This document shows positions 31,633 to 40,615 of a stretch of 64,000 nt of DNA, piece by piece (the first letter of the stretch is position 1; each line of letters begins with the position of its first letter). This DNA is from JBHGYD01 sp041920415 (GTDB lineage Bacteria; Bacillota; Bacilli; Bacillales; Anoxybacillaceae). A model generated the notes under the pieces. That model searched no databases. It was not told the origin of the DNA and saw only the letters and a list, made by a program, of their open reading frames with translations. Both the position numbers and the translations under genes were made by a program. Where the stretch lies: contig JBHGYD010000049.1 in the NCBI GenBank assembly GCA_041920415.1, forward strand, positions 124,001 to 188,000. Reading direction: 5' to 3'.

Positions 31633-32562
31633 ATGAAAGATCATCATGAAAAAATAGGCATTTTTTATACAGCCGTTGCTTATTTGATGTGGGGGGTTTT
31701 GCCGCTCTATTGGAAGTTATTAGATGATCGCTCATCTGCAGAAATTTTAGCCCATCGCATTATTTGGTCGTTCATATTTATGATCGGATTGCTTGTTGTA
31801 ACGAAACAAATGCGATTATGTCGGGAACAATTTATCATGATGCTCAAACAGCCGAGATTAGCAGGAGGGGTGATGGCCTCGGCCTGTTTGATTAGCGCAA
31901 ACTGGTTTATTTACATATGGGCTGTTAATCATGGACATATTGTCGAAGCAAGCTTAGGGTACTACATTAACCCGCTTGTGAGCGTCGTCTTAGGAATGAT
32001 TGCTTTGAAAGAACGGTTAAATATTTGGCAGTGGATTTCGTTTCTTTTAGCATTTTTTGGCGTTTGTATTATTACGTTTCAGTATGGAAAATTCCCTTGG
32101 ATTGCCTTATCGCTTGCTTTATCTTTTGGTTTTTACGGCTTAACAAAAAAATTAGCGACGTTTGATTCATCGATTGGGTTAACGTTTGAAACGATGATCG
32201 TAACACCGCTTTCGCTTGTTTATCTTATTTTTCTATATAGCCATAACACTGCCTTGCTTTCGACTTCCATATGGCAAACAATCCTTCTAATCGGAGCAGG
32301 GCCGGCAACGGCTTTGCCGTTACTGTATTTTGCGAAAGGTGCTAAACGCATCTCGCTGACAATGGTCGGCTTTCTTCAATACATTGCTCCGACATTAAGT
32401 TTATTGTTCGGCGTATTTCTTTTCCATGAAACATTTACGAAAACCCATTTTTATGCTTTTAGTTGCATTTGGTGTGCACTTATTATTTTTTCCTTGGCCA
32501 AAACAAAGCGGATGCAGGGATTGCACAACAAACTTGTTCATCGAAACTCTTTTGAAGCGTAG
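31633..32562 (+). CDS. rarD: EamA-family transporter RarD
   Basis: A 309-residue permease with ten membrane helices of the drug/metabolite transporter superfamily, recognised as RarD by its start (AVAYLMWGVLPLYWKLL) and the SANWFIYIWAVN segment near residue 95. The ATG has AAAGGAGAGG 6 bases upstream; the longer frame runs back through a terminator. Substrate unknown. Confidence 0.87.
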   Translation: MKDHHEKIGIFYTAVAYLMWGVLPLYWKLLDDRSSAEILAHRIIWSFIFMIGLLVVTKQMRLCREQFIMMLKQPRLAGGVMASACLISANWFIYIWAVNHGHIVEASLGYYINPLVSVVLGMIALKERLNIWQWISFLLAFFGVCIITFQYGKFPWIALSLALSFGFYGLTKKLATFDSSIGLTFETMIVTPLSLVYLIFLYSHNTALLSTSIWQTILLIGAGPATALPLLYFAKGAKRISLTMVGFLQYIAPTLSLLFGVFLFHETFTKTHFYAFSCIWCALIIFSLAKTKRMQGLHNKLVHRNSFEA

Positions 32563-32566
32563 GGAG

Positions 32567-32606
32567 AGAAAACGGATCTTCAGAATGAAGGTCCGTTTTC
32601 TTTTTT
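32567..32606 (+). terminator. Terminator after rarD
   Basis: AGAAAACGGA-CTTC pairs with GAAG-TCCGTTTTCT around AGAAT, followed by TTTTT. Confidence 0.9.
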
Positions 32607-32698
32607 AACTCAACAAATACCCATTTTTGACAAATTGCCTAACCATTTTTAGTCAGGTTGAATAGACTACTATTACAAAAGTGAAGGAGGTGCTCAAG

Positions 32699-32797
32699 AT
32701 GGGTGCAGGTTACGGTGGCGGTTTTGCATTGATCGTCGTCTTGTTCATTCTGTTAATTATTGTTGGATGTGCGTGTATTGGTGGTTGGGGTTACTAA
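32699..32797 (+). CDS. YjcZ-type micropeptide, 32 aa (short form)
   Basis: MGAGYGGG, then FALIVVLFILLIIVG and tail CACIGGWGY. GAAGGAGGTG precedes the ATG by 7 bases. First gene of the third short/long pair. Confidence 0.87.
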   Translation: MGAGYGGGFALIVVLFILLIIVGCACIGGWGY

Positions 32798-32834
32798 ACA
32801 TTGATCACCAAAAAGAGTAAAGGGGGGTTGTTGA

Positions 32835-32987
32835 ATGCCATTTGGATATGGATATGGTATGGGTGGCTATGGTGGCGGTTATGGCTATGGTGGCTATGGT
32901 TATGGCGGCTACGGCATGGGGCGCAGCTTTGTGCTCATCGTCGTCTTGTTCATCTTGTTAATTATCGTTGGTGCGACATGGTGCTAA
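32835..32987 (+). CDS. YjcZ-type peptide, 50 aa (Gly/Tyr-rich long form)
   Basis: Head of Gly/Tyr repeats (GYGYGMGGYGGGYGYGGYGY), then SFVLIVVLFILLIIVG and ATWC. AAAGGGGGG precedes the ATG. Co-directional with the short form 37 bases upstream and sharing its terminator. Confidence 0.87.
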   Translation: MPFGYGYGMGGYGGGYGYGGYGYGGYGMGRSFVLIVVLFILLIIVGATWC

Positions 32988-32996
32988 TGTAAGTGT

Positions 32997-33035
32997 ACGG
33001 AAGAAGCCTTTAAATGGCTTCTTCCGTCTTTTTTG
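32997..33035 (+). terminator. Terminator after the third YjcZ pair
   Basis: ACGGAAGAAGCC (32997-33008) pairs with GGCTTCTTCCGT (33016-33027), followed by CTTTTTTG. Confidence 0.92.
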
Positions 33036-33056
33036 TAAACAAACAGCGTAAATTCA

Positions 33057-34415
33057 TCAGACTGTTGTATGTCGGTGATATCTTTTTTGGATAAACCGTA
33101 ATCGCATAAAAAGAAAGAAAGCACCAGAAGCCAGTCCGGTAATAAGACCAATCCAATAACCGAACGCTTGAGCGGAAGTAAAGTTTGCTAATATGTATCC
33201 AAACGGTAAGCCAATGATCCAATAGGATAGAAAAGCTGCAACAAATGTTGCGTTGACGTCTTTATATCCCCGTAATGTCCCTTGAATCGGCGCAGCAATC
33301 GCATCAGAAAATTGGAAGAAAATCGAATACAACAGAAATTGTTTTGTTAATAAAAGAACATCTTTTTCATTCGTATAAATCGCAGCAACTTGACCGCGGA
33401 AAAAATAAAGAAACAATGACGTAAGAATCGCAATGCAAACAGCTATTCCGATTCCGAGAAAACTATATTGTTTTGCGTCCCGATAGCGATTGGCCCCAAC
33501 TTCAAACCCGACCGCAATCGTTAATGCTGTTGAAACGCTTAACGGAATCATATAAAGAAGCGATGCAAAATTCATCGCACTTTGATGGGCGGCTATCGTC
33601 GTTGTGTTAAATTCGCTCATTAACAACGTAACGGCTGCAAAAATGCTTGTTTCAAAAAAAATCGCAAACCCAATGGGAAGCCCTACTTTTAATAACTCTT
33701 TCCACAATGCAAACGAAATGGGATAAAAGCGACGAAATATGCCATAATGCGAAAACCGCCGAAAACGGTAAATGACGAATAAAGAAAAAACAGAGCAGAA
33801 CCAATACGTAATCGCTGTCGCATATCCAGCACCCACTCCACCTAATTTTGGAAATCCGAATCGTCCATAAATAAGTAAGTAGTTAAAAAAGATGTTAATC
33901 GGCAATGCGATTAACGTAATCAACATCGTCACTTTCGTTTGCCCAAGCGCATCGATAAAACAGCGGACCACATGATAAATGAACAATGGAATAATTCCGA
34001 AGGAAAGAGCAACTAAATAGTCGTGAGCAATTTGTCGCACGTTTGCTTCTAACTTCATTTCATCTAAAATGATATGTAATCCGGCTGCTCCACTTCCAAT
34101 GACGATGAGGGCGATGGCGACCGCTAAATACATCGCTTGGATGACGGAATAGGGGATTTTTTCGTTTCTTTTAGCTCCAAGATGTTGTGAAACGATGGGG
34201 GTAAGCGATAATAATATTCCGCTTAACCCGGTAAAAACAGGAACCCAAAGACTTGAACCAATCGCCACCCCTGCTAAATCAACAGAACTTGCGTGTCCGG
34301 ACATGGTGACATCAGCGAAGTTCATCGCATAAAGCCCTAGTTGTGTAATGAAAACGGGGACAAGAATGTGAAATAATTGTATCGCTTTTTCTTTGATTGT
34401 GAACGTCTGTCGCAT
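33057..34415 (-). CDS. MATE-family multidrug efflux transporter
   Basis: A 452-residue integral membrane antiporter with twelve predicted helices in two homologous halves; the family motif regions FADVTMSGHAS (helix 2) and GSSLWVPVFTGLSGILLSLTPIVSQ are clear. It would expel cationic compounds using Na+ or H+. The internal ATG has GGAGGGAG 6 bases upstream and is preferred to the longer frame. A recurring AAAC-NN-TGTTCTAAAT element lies about 90 bases upstream (34501-34520). Confidence 0.87.
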   Translation of the reverse strand: MRQTFTIKEKAIQLFHILVPVFITQLGLYAMNFADVTMSGHASSVDLAGVAIGSSLWVPVFTGLSGILLSLTPIVSQHLGAKRNEKIPYSVIQAMYLAVAIALIVIGSGAAGLHIILDEMKLEANVRQIAHDYLVALSFGIIPLFIYHVVRCFIDALGQTKVTMLITLIALPINIFFNYLLIYGRFGFPKLGGVGAGYATAITYWFCSVFSLFVIYRFRRFSHYGIFRRFYPISFALWKELLKVGLPIGFAIFFETSIFAAVTLLMSEFNTTTIAAHQSAMNFASLLYMIPLSVSTALTIAVGFEVGANRYRDAKQYSFLGIGIAVCIAILTSLFLYFFRGQVAAIYTNEKDVLLLTKQFLLYSIFFQFSDAIAAPIQGTLRGYKDVNATFVAAFLSYWIIGLPFGYILANFTSAQAFGYWIGLITGLASGAFFLFMRLRFIQKRYHRHTTV

Positions 34416-34500
34416 ACATAGCTCCCTCCCTTTCGAAACAATTTCACTATTACTATAGATTACGAGAAAAATAGCCAAGAAACAATGCTAAAAATAAACA

Positions 34501-34520
34501 AAACATTGTTCTAAATTCAC
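34501..34520 (+). repeat. AAAC-NN-TGTTCTAAAT-N-CA element, copy 1
   Basis: AAACATTGTTCTAAATTCAC, upstream of the leftward MATE gene. Two other copies lie at 37987-38006 and 39307-39326, all in the same orientation and next to efflux genes. Confidence 0.45.
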
Positions 34521-34558
34521 AAAAAAATGATAAAGCTGCCTCCATACTAAGAGGCAGC
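34520..34558 (-). terminator. Terminator of the histidine kinase gene
   Basis: GCTGCCTC (34535-34542) pairs with GAGGCAGC (34551-34558); on the leftward strand it is followed by TTTATCATTTTTTT. The stop codon lies in the loop. Confidence 0.85.
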
Positions 34559-35812
34559 CTCTCGTTTGATGACAGGCAGTTCAATCAAAAAACATGTTCC
34601 TTCTTCGCTGCTTTGTACTTTCATCGTTCCTTTATGCAATTCAATAATTTTTCGTGACAGCGATAATCCTAGACCGGTTCCTGTTTCTTTTGTTGAAAAA
34701 AATGGATCAAAAATATGTTCAATAATCGTTGGAGGAATCCCTGGTCCATCGTCACAAAATTGAATTTGTGCGACATTATTATGTAATTTACTTGAAATCG
34801 AAACGCGCATCGTTTTTTTCACTTTCGCTTCAACCGCATTGCGAAATAAATTTAAAAACACTTGTAACAATTGATTTTTATCAGCCTCGACATCATAATG
34901 GACTAACCGTTTGTCTAAATCGTAACGGATATCAATATTATGAAGCAATGCTTCGCTTTGCAGTAAAACCCCTAAATCTTCCATAATAAATCGATTGATG
35001 TTTATTTTTTCTGTTTTTACTTCCGCTGGTTTAGCGATGTTTAGAAAATCTGTAATAATGCTATTGGCCCGATCTAACTCTGGAATTAATAGTTTATCAA
35101 TTAACGATATAATTCTATCTGGAAGGTCGTTTTTTAAAAACTGTAAATAGCCTCGAACGGTTGTAAGCGGATTGCGAATTTCGTGCGCAATTCCAGCGGC
35201 GATACGTCCGGCCACTGCCAGTTTTTCTGTTTCTTTCATCAGATTTAACGATTGGAACATGCTAATGACGCGCTTAATCGAACCATCCTCGTTGTGAATC
35301 AATCGCGTATTAATAATCCCGTAGTATCGATCTAATACTTCTTGATTATAAATCGGTTCGTTCATTTCAAGTGATTTGAGGGTGATAATGAGTTCATCAG
35401 GCAATTTTAATAAATCACGTATATGTTTTCCGATGACGGAATCGCGGTCAACTCCCATATCATTTGCCGCTTGTAAATTACAAAGAGTAATGATTCCGTT
35501 GCCATCGACAAAGACGATATGATGCGGAACCAAATCAAGAATTGGTGTTAAAAAACTTTCAATTTGCTCAAATGGACAATCGATGCTTGGATCGATATGA
35601 AGCTGAAGGTCCACACCGCTTCCATTTAAGATTGGGAGCGAATCAATCATTGGCTCTTGTTTTCCCCGCTTTTTTTTCATCCTTAACCCTAACGTGTAAT
35701 CGGTAAACTGAAACGGAAAAGAAAGCTCTCTTACAAAGCGTTTATATAATTGTAGCTCCTTTTCTAATTGAGCGATTCGTTGTTGGAATTGCTCACATGA
35801 AACCTCTGTCAT
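34547..35812 (-). CDS. PAS-domain sensor histidine kinase (sporulation-kinase type)
   Basis: A 421-residue soluble kinase. Residues 1-25 form a coiled coil, a PAS domain spans about 85-195 (DLVPHHIVFVDGNGIITLCN), the phospho-acceptor is His210 (GIAHEIRNPLTTVRGY), and the ATPase domain has N, G1 (DDGPGIP) and G2 (GTGLGLSLSRKI) boxes. No membrane helix and no adjacent response regulator, as in the orphan kinases (KinA-KinE) that feed the Spo0 phosphorelay. KinE-like identity is possible but not shown. Confidence 0.82.
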   Translation of the reverse strand: MTEVSCEQFQQRIAQLEKELQLYKRFVRELSFPFQFTDYTLGLRMKKKRGKQEPMIDSLPILNGSGVDLQLHIDPSIDCPFEQIESFLTPILDLVPHHIVFVDGNGIITLCNLQAANDMGVDRDSVIGKHIRDLLKLPDELIITLKSLEMNEPIYNQEVLDRYYGIINTRLIHNEDGSIKRVISMFQSLNLMKETEKLAVAGRIAAGIAHEIRNPLTTVRGYLQFLKNDLPDRIISLIDKLLIPELDRANSIITDFLNIAKPAEVKTEKININRFIMEDLGVLLQSEALLHNIDIRYDLDKRLVHYDVEADKNQLLQVFLNLFRNAVEAKVKKTMRVSISSKLHNNVAQIQFCDDGPGIPPTIIEHIFDPFFSTKETGTGLGLSLSRKIIELHKGTMKVQSSEEGTCFLIELPVIKREAAS

Positions 35813-35914
35813 ATAGCACTACTCCTTAATAAAAACGTTCGTTAGTAGTGTACAGAAAAATCAACATTTCGGCTAGAGGGAATGTCGACAATTTTTTTGT
35901 AAAGGTGTGTTGAA

Positions 35915-36673
35915 TCATCTTTTTCCATACAGACGCTGTGTATTAGCGACAACAATGGTCCGCATCGTTTCAACATCTTGATGATAAAACGAAGCGACCA
36001 CGTGAAGAGAAGACCATAACAATAGAGGAGACGTAGGAACGTCAGTAAATGGTCCAGCAAATGGCCAAGGTCCATCGGTCTCTAATAACAATTGCTCCAT
36101 GGGAATGAGAGAGAGTAATTGTTGATCGCGCTTTCGATAGCACACTTCTGGAGTGACAGAAATTGAATAGCCGCACTGAACAATTTGCTCAACAATGGTC
36201 GGATCTGCTTTTAACCAGTGAAAATGGGCATTTGCAATCTTATATTTTTGTAATATGGATAATGCCGTCTGAGCACGATCGTATACGGCGTGGATTGCTA
36301 AAGGTAAAGCGGTCTCAGCGGCGATTTGCACGATTTGTTCGAATCGTTCGCTATAGTGCTGCAAACGTGAGGTGGCTTCCGCGGAATAATACGGAAGCCC
36401 CACTTCTCCGATCGCGGCTAGCTGGTGATGCTCTTGTTTTACTAAATTCGTCCATTCATTCCAGTCGACTTTACTTGGAAGCGGCTGTTCTGGATGAAAA
36501 CCGATCGCTGCGTAAACGAAGTCTGGAAACCGTTTTTTCAGCTCGAGCGTTCGATAGCTGGAACGTAAGTCTGTTGACACTGCTACAACGGCTTCAATGC
36601 CCATTTCTTGCCACTGTTTCACTTTTTCTTCTACATCAGTATATTGATCAAGATGAATGTGCGCATCAATCAT
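35915..36673 (-). CDS. TatD-family metal-dependent hydrolase
   Basis: A 252-residue TIM-barrel hydrolase of the TatD DNase family: metal ligands HxH at residues 5 and 7 (DAHIHLD), Glu in AIGEVGL, further His near residue 128 and 152, and the final Asp in LLLETDGPW. Shorter and more divergent than the housekeeping TatD/YcfH. Overlaps the upstream alaX gene by eight bases, so translation is coupled. Confidence 0.82.
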   Translation of the reverse strand: MIDAHIHLDQYTDVEEKVKQWQEMGIEAVVAVSTDLRSSYRTLELKKRFPDFVYAAIGFHPEQPLPSKVDWNEWTNLVKQEHHQLAAIGEVGLPYYSAEATSRLQHYSERFEQIVQIAAETALPLAIHAVYDRAQTALSILQKYKIANAHFHWLKADPTIVEQIVQCGYSISVTPEVCYRKRDQQLLSLIPMEQLLLETDGPWPFAGPFTDVPTSPLLLWSSLHVVASFYHQDVETMRTIVVANTQRLYGKR

Positions 36674-37856
36674 TCGCAGTCAGCCTTGCCATTTCATTTT
36701 TCAACCAATGAATAAAAGCTAGTAAATCGTTACGATTTGAAAATGTGGCTTGTGCCTGCCGATCATTGCCGCCGCCTTTTCCTTTCGCCACGTGTAGCTG
36801 TTGTTTGAATAATTCTCCGACATGTAAAGAGAGGGAAGGGTTTTTTACCATTACTAGACGATTCTCTAACGTCGTGGCCAAAATCGCTGTTTTATGAAAA
36901 TGAGTAGCAATCTGGTTGGCGATTGCCTGCAAATCTTGTATTGTGCCTTCTTCATATATGCGAACGACAAATGGTGCGTTTTCTGCCTTTTGTACACTTT
37001 TTTCTGCTTCAACGCCATAAAAAATTTGTTTTAAATGCTGTACCTGTTTTTGTAACTCTTTATTTTCCGTTTCTAGTTTGTACAAGACATCAGTGAGCTT
37101 GTCGCGGTTTGTTCCGAAATGTTGAGCGATATTCGTAAGTGTTGTATGGGAAGCACGATAGTCGTCAAGAGCACGTTTGCCACATTTAAATGAAAGTCGC
37201 GTTAGACCACGATGTTTCTCTGTTTTTAATAGCTTAATCATTCCGATTTCTCCTGTCCGCTCAACATGTGTGCCACAACAGGCCGAAATATCGACTCCCT
37301 TTATTTCAACGACGCGAATCTCACCATCAACATCCGGTAATTTCCGAAATGGAATCATTTTCGCTTCTTCCTTTGATACGTAGTACGTTTCAACAGGAAT
37401 ATTGGCGTAAATGAGTTCATTCACTCGGTCTTCAATCGCTATTAATTCGTTTTCTGATAGAGAAGGAACGTTTAAATCTATCGTGACGTTCTCGCTTCCA
37501 AGATGAAAGCTAACCGTATGAGCATCGAATAAATCGATGCAAACGGCTGATAATAAATGCTGGCCGCTATGATGTTGCGTATGATCGAGCCGGCGAAACG
37601 CATCAATTTCGCAATGAACCGTTGAGGTTGGTGGGAGGTGCGGCAATCGATGATACACTTCACCATCTTGTTCAAAGACGTCGATGACATCAATTCCCTC
37701 AATCGTTCCATGGTCGGAAGGTTGTCCGCCTCCTTCTGGATAAAAAGCGGTTTCCGCTAATGTCACGATATATGTATCTTTTTCTTCTTTGACGCTTGTC
37801 ACTGTTGTCATCCATTGCGTGGTAGAAGGGGAAGTATAATACAACTTAATCGTCAC
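36666..37856 (-). CDS. Alanyl-tRNA editing protein AlaX-L with DHHA1 domain
   Basis: A 396-residue free-standing editing protein resembling the C-terminal half of AlaRS. It hydrolyses mis-acylated Ser/Gly-tRNA-Ala. Zinc ligands are His96 and His100 (HSGQH) and the CCGTH motif near residue 195; a coiled coil (residues 255-290) leads to a DHHA1 domain ending GKGGGNDRQAQATF. The ATG start is 3 bases after a weak ribosome site region; no better start is seen. First gene of a two-gene unit with the TatD hydrolase. Confidence 0.87.
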   Translation of the reverse strand: MTIKLYYTSPSTTQWMTTVTSVKEEKDTYIVTLAETAFYPEGGGQPSDHGTIEGIDVIDVFEQDGEVYHRLPHLPPTSTVHCEIDAFRRLDHTQHHSGQHLLSAVCIDLFDAHTVSFHLGSENVTIDLNVPSLSENELIAIEDRVNELIYANIPVETYYVSKEEAKMIPFRKLPDVDGEIRVVEIKGVDISACCGTHVERTGEIGMIKLLKTEKHRGLTRLSFKCGKRALDDYRASHTTLTNIAQHFGTNRDKLTDVLYKLETENKELQKQVQHLKQIFYGVEAEKSVQKAENAPFVVRIYEEGTIQDLQAIANQIATHFHKTAILATTLENRLVMVKNPSLSLHVGELFKQQLHVAKGKGGGNDRQAQATFSNRNDLLAFIHWLKNEMARLTAND

Positions 37857-37986
37857 TCATGTTCATCCTTTCTTTCATTCACTATTTCTTTTCATATTAA
37901 CAGCTTTTTCGGAAGTTGCCTACTTTTTCCTTACATAAAGCGCAGGAACGAATCGATATGGAGCGTTTAATAATTATAACTAAATG

Positions 37987-38006
37987 AAACTGTGTTCTAA
38001 ATACAA
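37987..38006 (+). repeat. AAAC-NN-TGTTCTAAAT-N-CA element, copy 2
   Basis: AAACTGTGTTCTAAATACAA, about 75 bases upstream of the MFS gene at 38080. Confidence 0.45.
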
Positions 38007-38079
38007 AACGAAAAAATATTTTGTAAACCAAAATAGTGTGATAAAATAAAAAATTACAAAAAGAAGAAGGGATGGTTAG

Positions 38080-39288
38080 ATGTGGAGAAACAGAAATGTA
38101 TGGCTCATCTTAACAGGGGAGTTAGTTGCAGGGCTAGGATTATGGTTGGGGGTGATTGGCAACTTAGAGTTTTTGCAACGGCACGTATCATCTGATTTTT
38201 TAAAATCGCTTATTTTATTTACTGGATTGTTAGCAGGGGTTATGGTAGGCCCCATGGCGGGAAAAGTTATTGATCGCTACAGAAAAAAAACAGTGTTGTT
38301 ATATGCCGGCTTTTTTAGAATGATAAGCGTGGTTTTGATGATGGTAGCCTTACATTTTTCATCCATCGGTTGGATGATTGGGTTTATGGTTGCGATTCAA
38401 GTATCCGCCTCTTTTTATTTTCCAGCACTTCAAGCAGCAATTCCATTAATTGTTAAAGAAAAAGATTTATTGGCGATGAACGGGGTTCATATGAACGTTT
38501 CGACGATGGCCCGAATTCTCGGTACCGCTTTAGGTGGTGCATTGCTTGTTGTGATGAGCCTTCGCTCGCTATATGTATTCAGCATGATTGCATATGGCTT
38601 TTTATTTTTATCAACGTTTTTCTTACAGATTCACGAAGAAGCAAAACAAGAAAACAGTAAGCAACGACCAGCAGCAAGTTTTAAGGAAATAATTCCGATT
38701 TTAAAACAACATGAGCTTGTAAAAATTACATTAATATTATCCATTGTTCCAACTTTGTTTCTTGGTGGATTTAACTTGATGATTATGAATGTAAGTGAAT
38801 TGCAGCACGATCCCACAATTAAAGGGATTTTGTATACGGTAGAAGGAACATGTTTTATGATTGGTGCTTTTATAGTGAAGCGCCTTGCAGCTAAATGGGA
38901 TTTGCGAAAAATGATGTATGCATTTTCGTTGTTTATTGCTGTGGCACATTTATCTCTTTATTTTGCTAATATCAAAATTACATCGATGCTGTCGTTTGCC
39001 ATGTTTGGACTGGGGGTCGGTTGTTTTTTCCCAATTACAGCTACGATTTTTCAAACGAACGTTTCGAAAGAATATCATGGTCGTTTTTTTTCGTTTAAAA
39101 ACATGTTTGACCGTATGATGTTTCAAATCGTTCTTCTTGGTACAGGATTATTGCTTGATACGATTGGGCTGTCTCATATGGTAATAGTGTTTGGAACGAT
39201 TTCGTGCGTGCTCATTTTGTATTTTTTTACAAAAGAAATTAAACGACAATCTTATTTTCGTAACCAAGATCAAGATTCATCAGCATGA
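38080..39288 (+). CDS. MFS transporter (MefA/MFS_3-like)
   Basis: A 402-residue major facilitator with twelve predicted helices. The loop after helix 2 reads GPMAGKVIDRYRKKTVLL, the MFS motif A. The MFS_3 type includes macrolide efflux pumps and enterobactin exporters; the substrate here is unknown. GAAGGGATGG precedes the ATG. The gene is more AT-rich than its neighbours and has the repeated AAAC-NN-TGTTCTAAAT element on both sides. Confidence 0.82.
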   Translation: MWRNRNVWLILTGELVAGLGLWLGVIGNLEFLQRHVSSDFLKSLILFTGLLAGVMVGPMAGKVIDRYRKKTVLLYAGFFRMISVVLMMVALHFSSIGWMIGFMVAIQVSASFYFPALQAAIPLIVKEKDLLAMNGVHMNVSTMARILGTALGGALLVVMSLRSLYVFSMIAYGFLFLSTFFLQIHEEAKQENSKQRPAASFKEIIPILKQHELVKITLILSIVPTLFLGGFNLMIMNVSELQHDPTIKGILYTVEGTCFMIGAFIVKRLAAKWDLRKMMYAFSLFIAVAHLSLYFANIKITSMLSFAMFGLGVGCFFPITATIFQTNVSKEYHGRFFSFKNMFDRMMFQIVLLGTGLLLDTIGLSHMVIVFGTISCVLILYFFTKEIKRQSYFRNQDQDSSA

Positions 39289-39306
39289 TTATATATATTT
39301 TTAACA

Positions 39307-39326
39307 AAACTATGTTCTAAATGCAC
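39307..39326 (+). repeat. AAAC-NN-TGTTCTAAAT-N-CA element, copy 3
   Basis: AAACTATGTTCTAAATGCAC, just after the stop of the MFS gene at 38080-39288. Confidence 0.45.
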
Positions 39327-39368
39327 AATAGAAAAACAAAAAAGGAAAGCTCCTAAAAAGTGCTTCCT

Positions 39369-40553
39369 TTACAAAATCGCTTGATGTCTTGATCTTTTTA
39401 CCTGTCCTGCAAACACGTAATATAAAACAAAGGCCACCGCTGACAAAGCTATTCCAGATAAATAGGGAAGTTGAATCATTTGGGTAAATAGCCATCCTGC
39501 TATTGGAGGACCGACGATACGACCAAGTGAGTCAAAGGAAGAAAGCAAGCCTGTCGCGCTCCCTTGACCGCTTGTCGCATGTTTCGTAATTAATGACGAA
39601 AGACAGGGACGAATGACTCCATTTCCAATTCCAAAAATCGATAAATAAAGTGCGGTAGTGAAGAAATCTTTCACGAGTAAAATGAGCGCAAAACCGATGG
39701 CAGAGACAACAATACCTCCTTGAATGACTTTTCCTTCGCCAAATGTGCGAACAAGTTTACCGATCAGTCCGCCTTGAATGAATGCGCTCGCTAACCCCAT
39801 AATCATAAAAATATACCCTAATTCAGTCGAATGAAGCCCAGCTCGTTTTGCAGCATAGTAAGCAAACGTTGCTTCTAGGCCTGATAAAGAAAACCAAATA
39901 AACAATTGCAGAATATACAAGAAAACAATCGACCCTTTCAACGTTTGCCAAACGGGATCTCGTTCCTTGTCAATAGACATTCGCATTTCTTTCGATAAAG
40001 ATTCCTTTAAGAAAAATAACACAAATAACGAGGTTATCATTGAAAGAAAACCTGCGATAAAGAACGGTGTATGTAAGTTCATTTTCGAGAAAATTCCACC
40101 AATGGCAGGTCCAAAAATAAACCCAAGCCCTACGGCAGCACCAATGGCTCCCATTCCTTTACCGCATTCTTCTGGTGTTGTTACATCTGCCACATACGCC
40201 ATTGCAGTAGGCATGGTTGCGGAAGAAAGCATACCTCCAACGATACGCGCTATAAACAACATCGAAAGAGTTTTAGCAATAGCAAATAAAAAGAATGAAA
40301 GAGACAACCCCATAATTCCAACAAGTAAAATCGGCTTTCGTCCGTAACGGTCGGACATTCGTCCCCAGACCGGTGCAAACAGAAGCTGCATAAATGAATA
40401 CACAGCCATTAACAAGCCTAGCTGGATAGGAGTTGCCCCAACGTTTTCCAAAAAGAACGGAAGAACTGGAATAATAATACAAAATCCTGGCATGACCAAA
40501 GACATCACTACAAATAAAAGCGAAAGATATGTTTTCAACTTAATTACTTCCAT
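39369..40553 (-). CDS. MFS drug:H+ antiporter (DHA1 type)
   Basis: A 394-residue twelve-helix transporter of the DHA1 group (TetA, Bmr, NorA relatives). Motif A GRMSDRYGRKP follows helix 2 and the antiporter motif C GAAVGLGFIFGPAIGG is in helix 5. Motif C marks exporters rather than importers. It faces away from the next MFS gene; their 62-base shared upstream region must hold both promoters. Substrate unknown. Confidence 0.87.
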   Translation of the reverse strand: MEVIKLKTYLSLLFVVMSLVMPGFCIIIPVLPFFLENVGATPIQLGLLMAVYSFMQLLFAPVWGRMSDRYGRKPILLVGIMGLSLSFFLFAIAKTLSMLFIARIVGGMLSSATMPTAMAYVADVTTPEECGKGMGAIGAAVGLGFIFGPAIGGIFSKMNLHTPFFIAGFLSMITSLFVLFFLKESLSKEMRMSIDKERDPVWQTLKGSIVFLYILQLFIWFSLSGLEATFAYYAAKRAGLHSTELGYIFMIMGLASAFIQGGLIGKLVRTFGEGKVIQGGIVVSAIGFALILLVKDFFTTALYLSIFGIGNGVIRPCLSSLITKHATSGQGSATGLLSSFDSLGRIVGPPIAGWLFTQMIQLPYLSGIALSAVAFVLYYVFAGQVKRSRHQAIL

Positions 40554-40615
40554 TATATGAATTTCCTATATCATAATGGAGTGAAAATGTAGGCATAAGC
40601 GATAGAAGGGAGCGC

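Noticed and set aside
32801..32992. 63-codon Trp/Leu-rich ORF
   Set aside because: Alternative frame of the Gly/Tyr repeat gene at 32835; the YjcZ frame has the ribosome site and the family helix.
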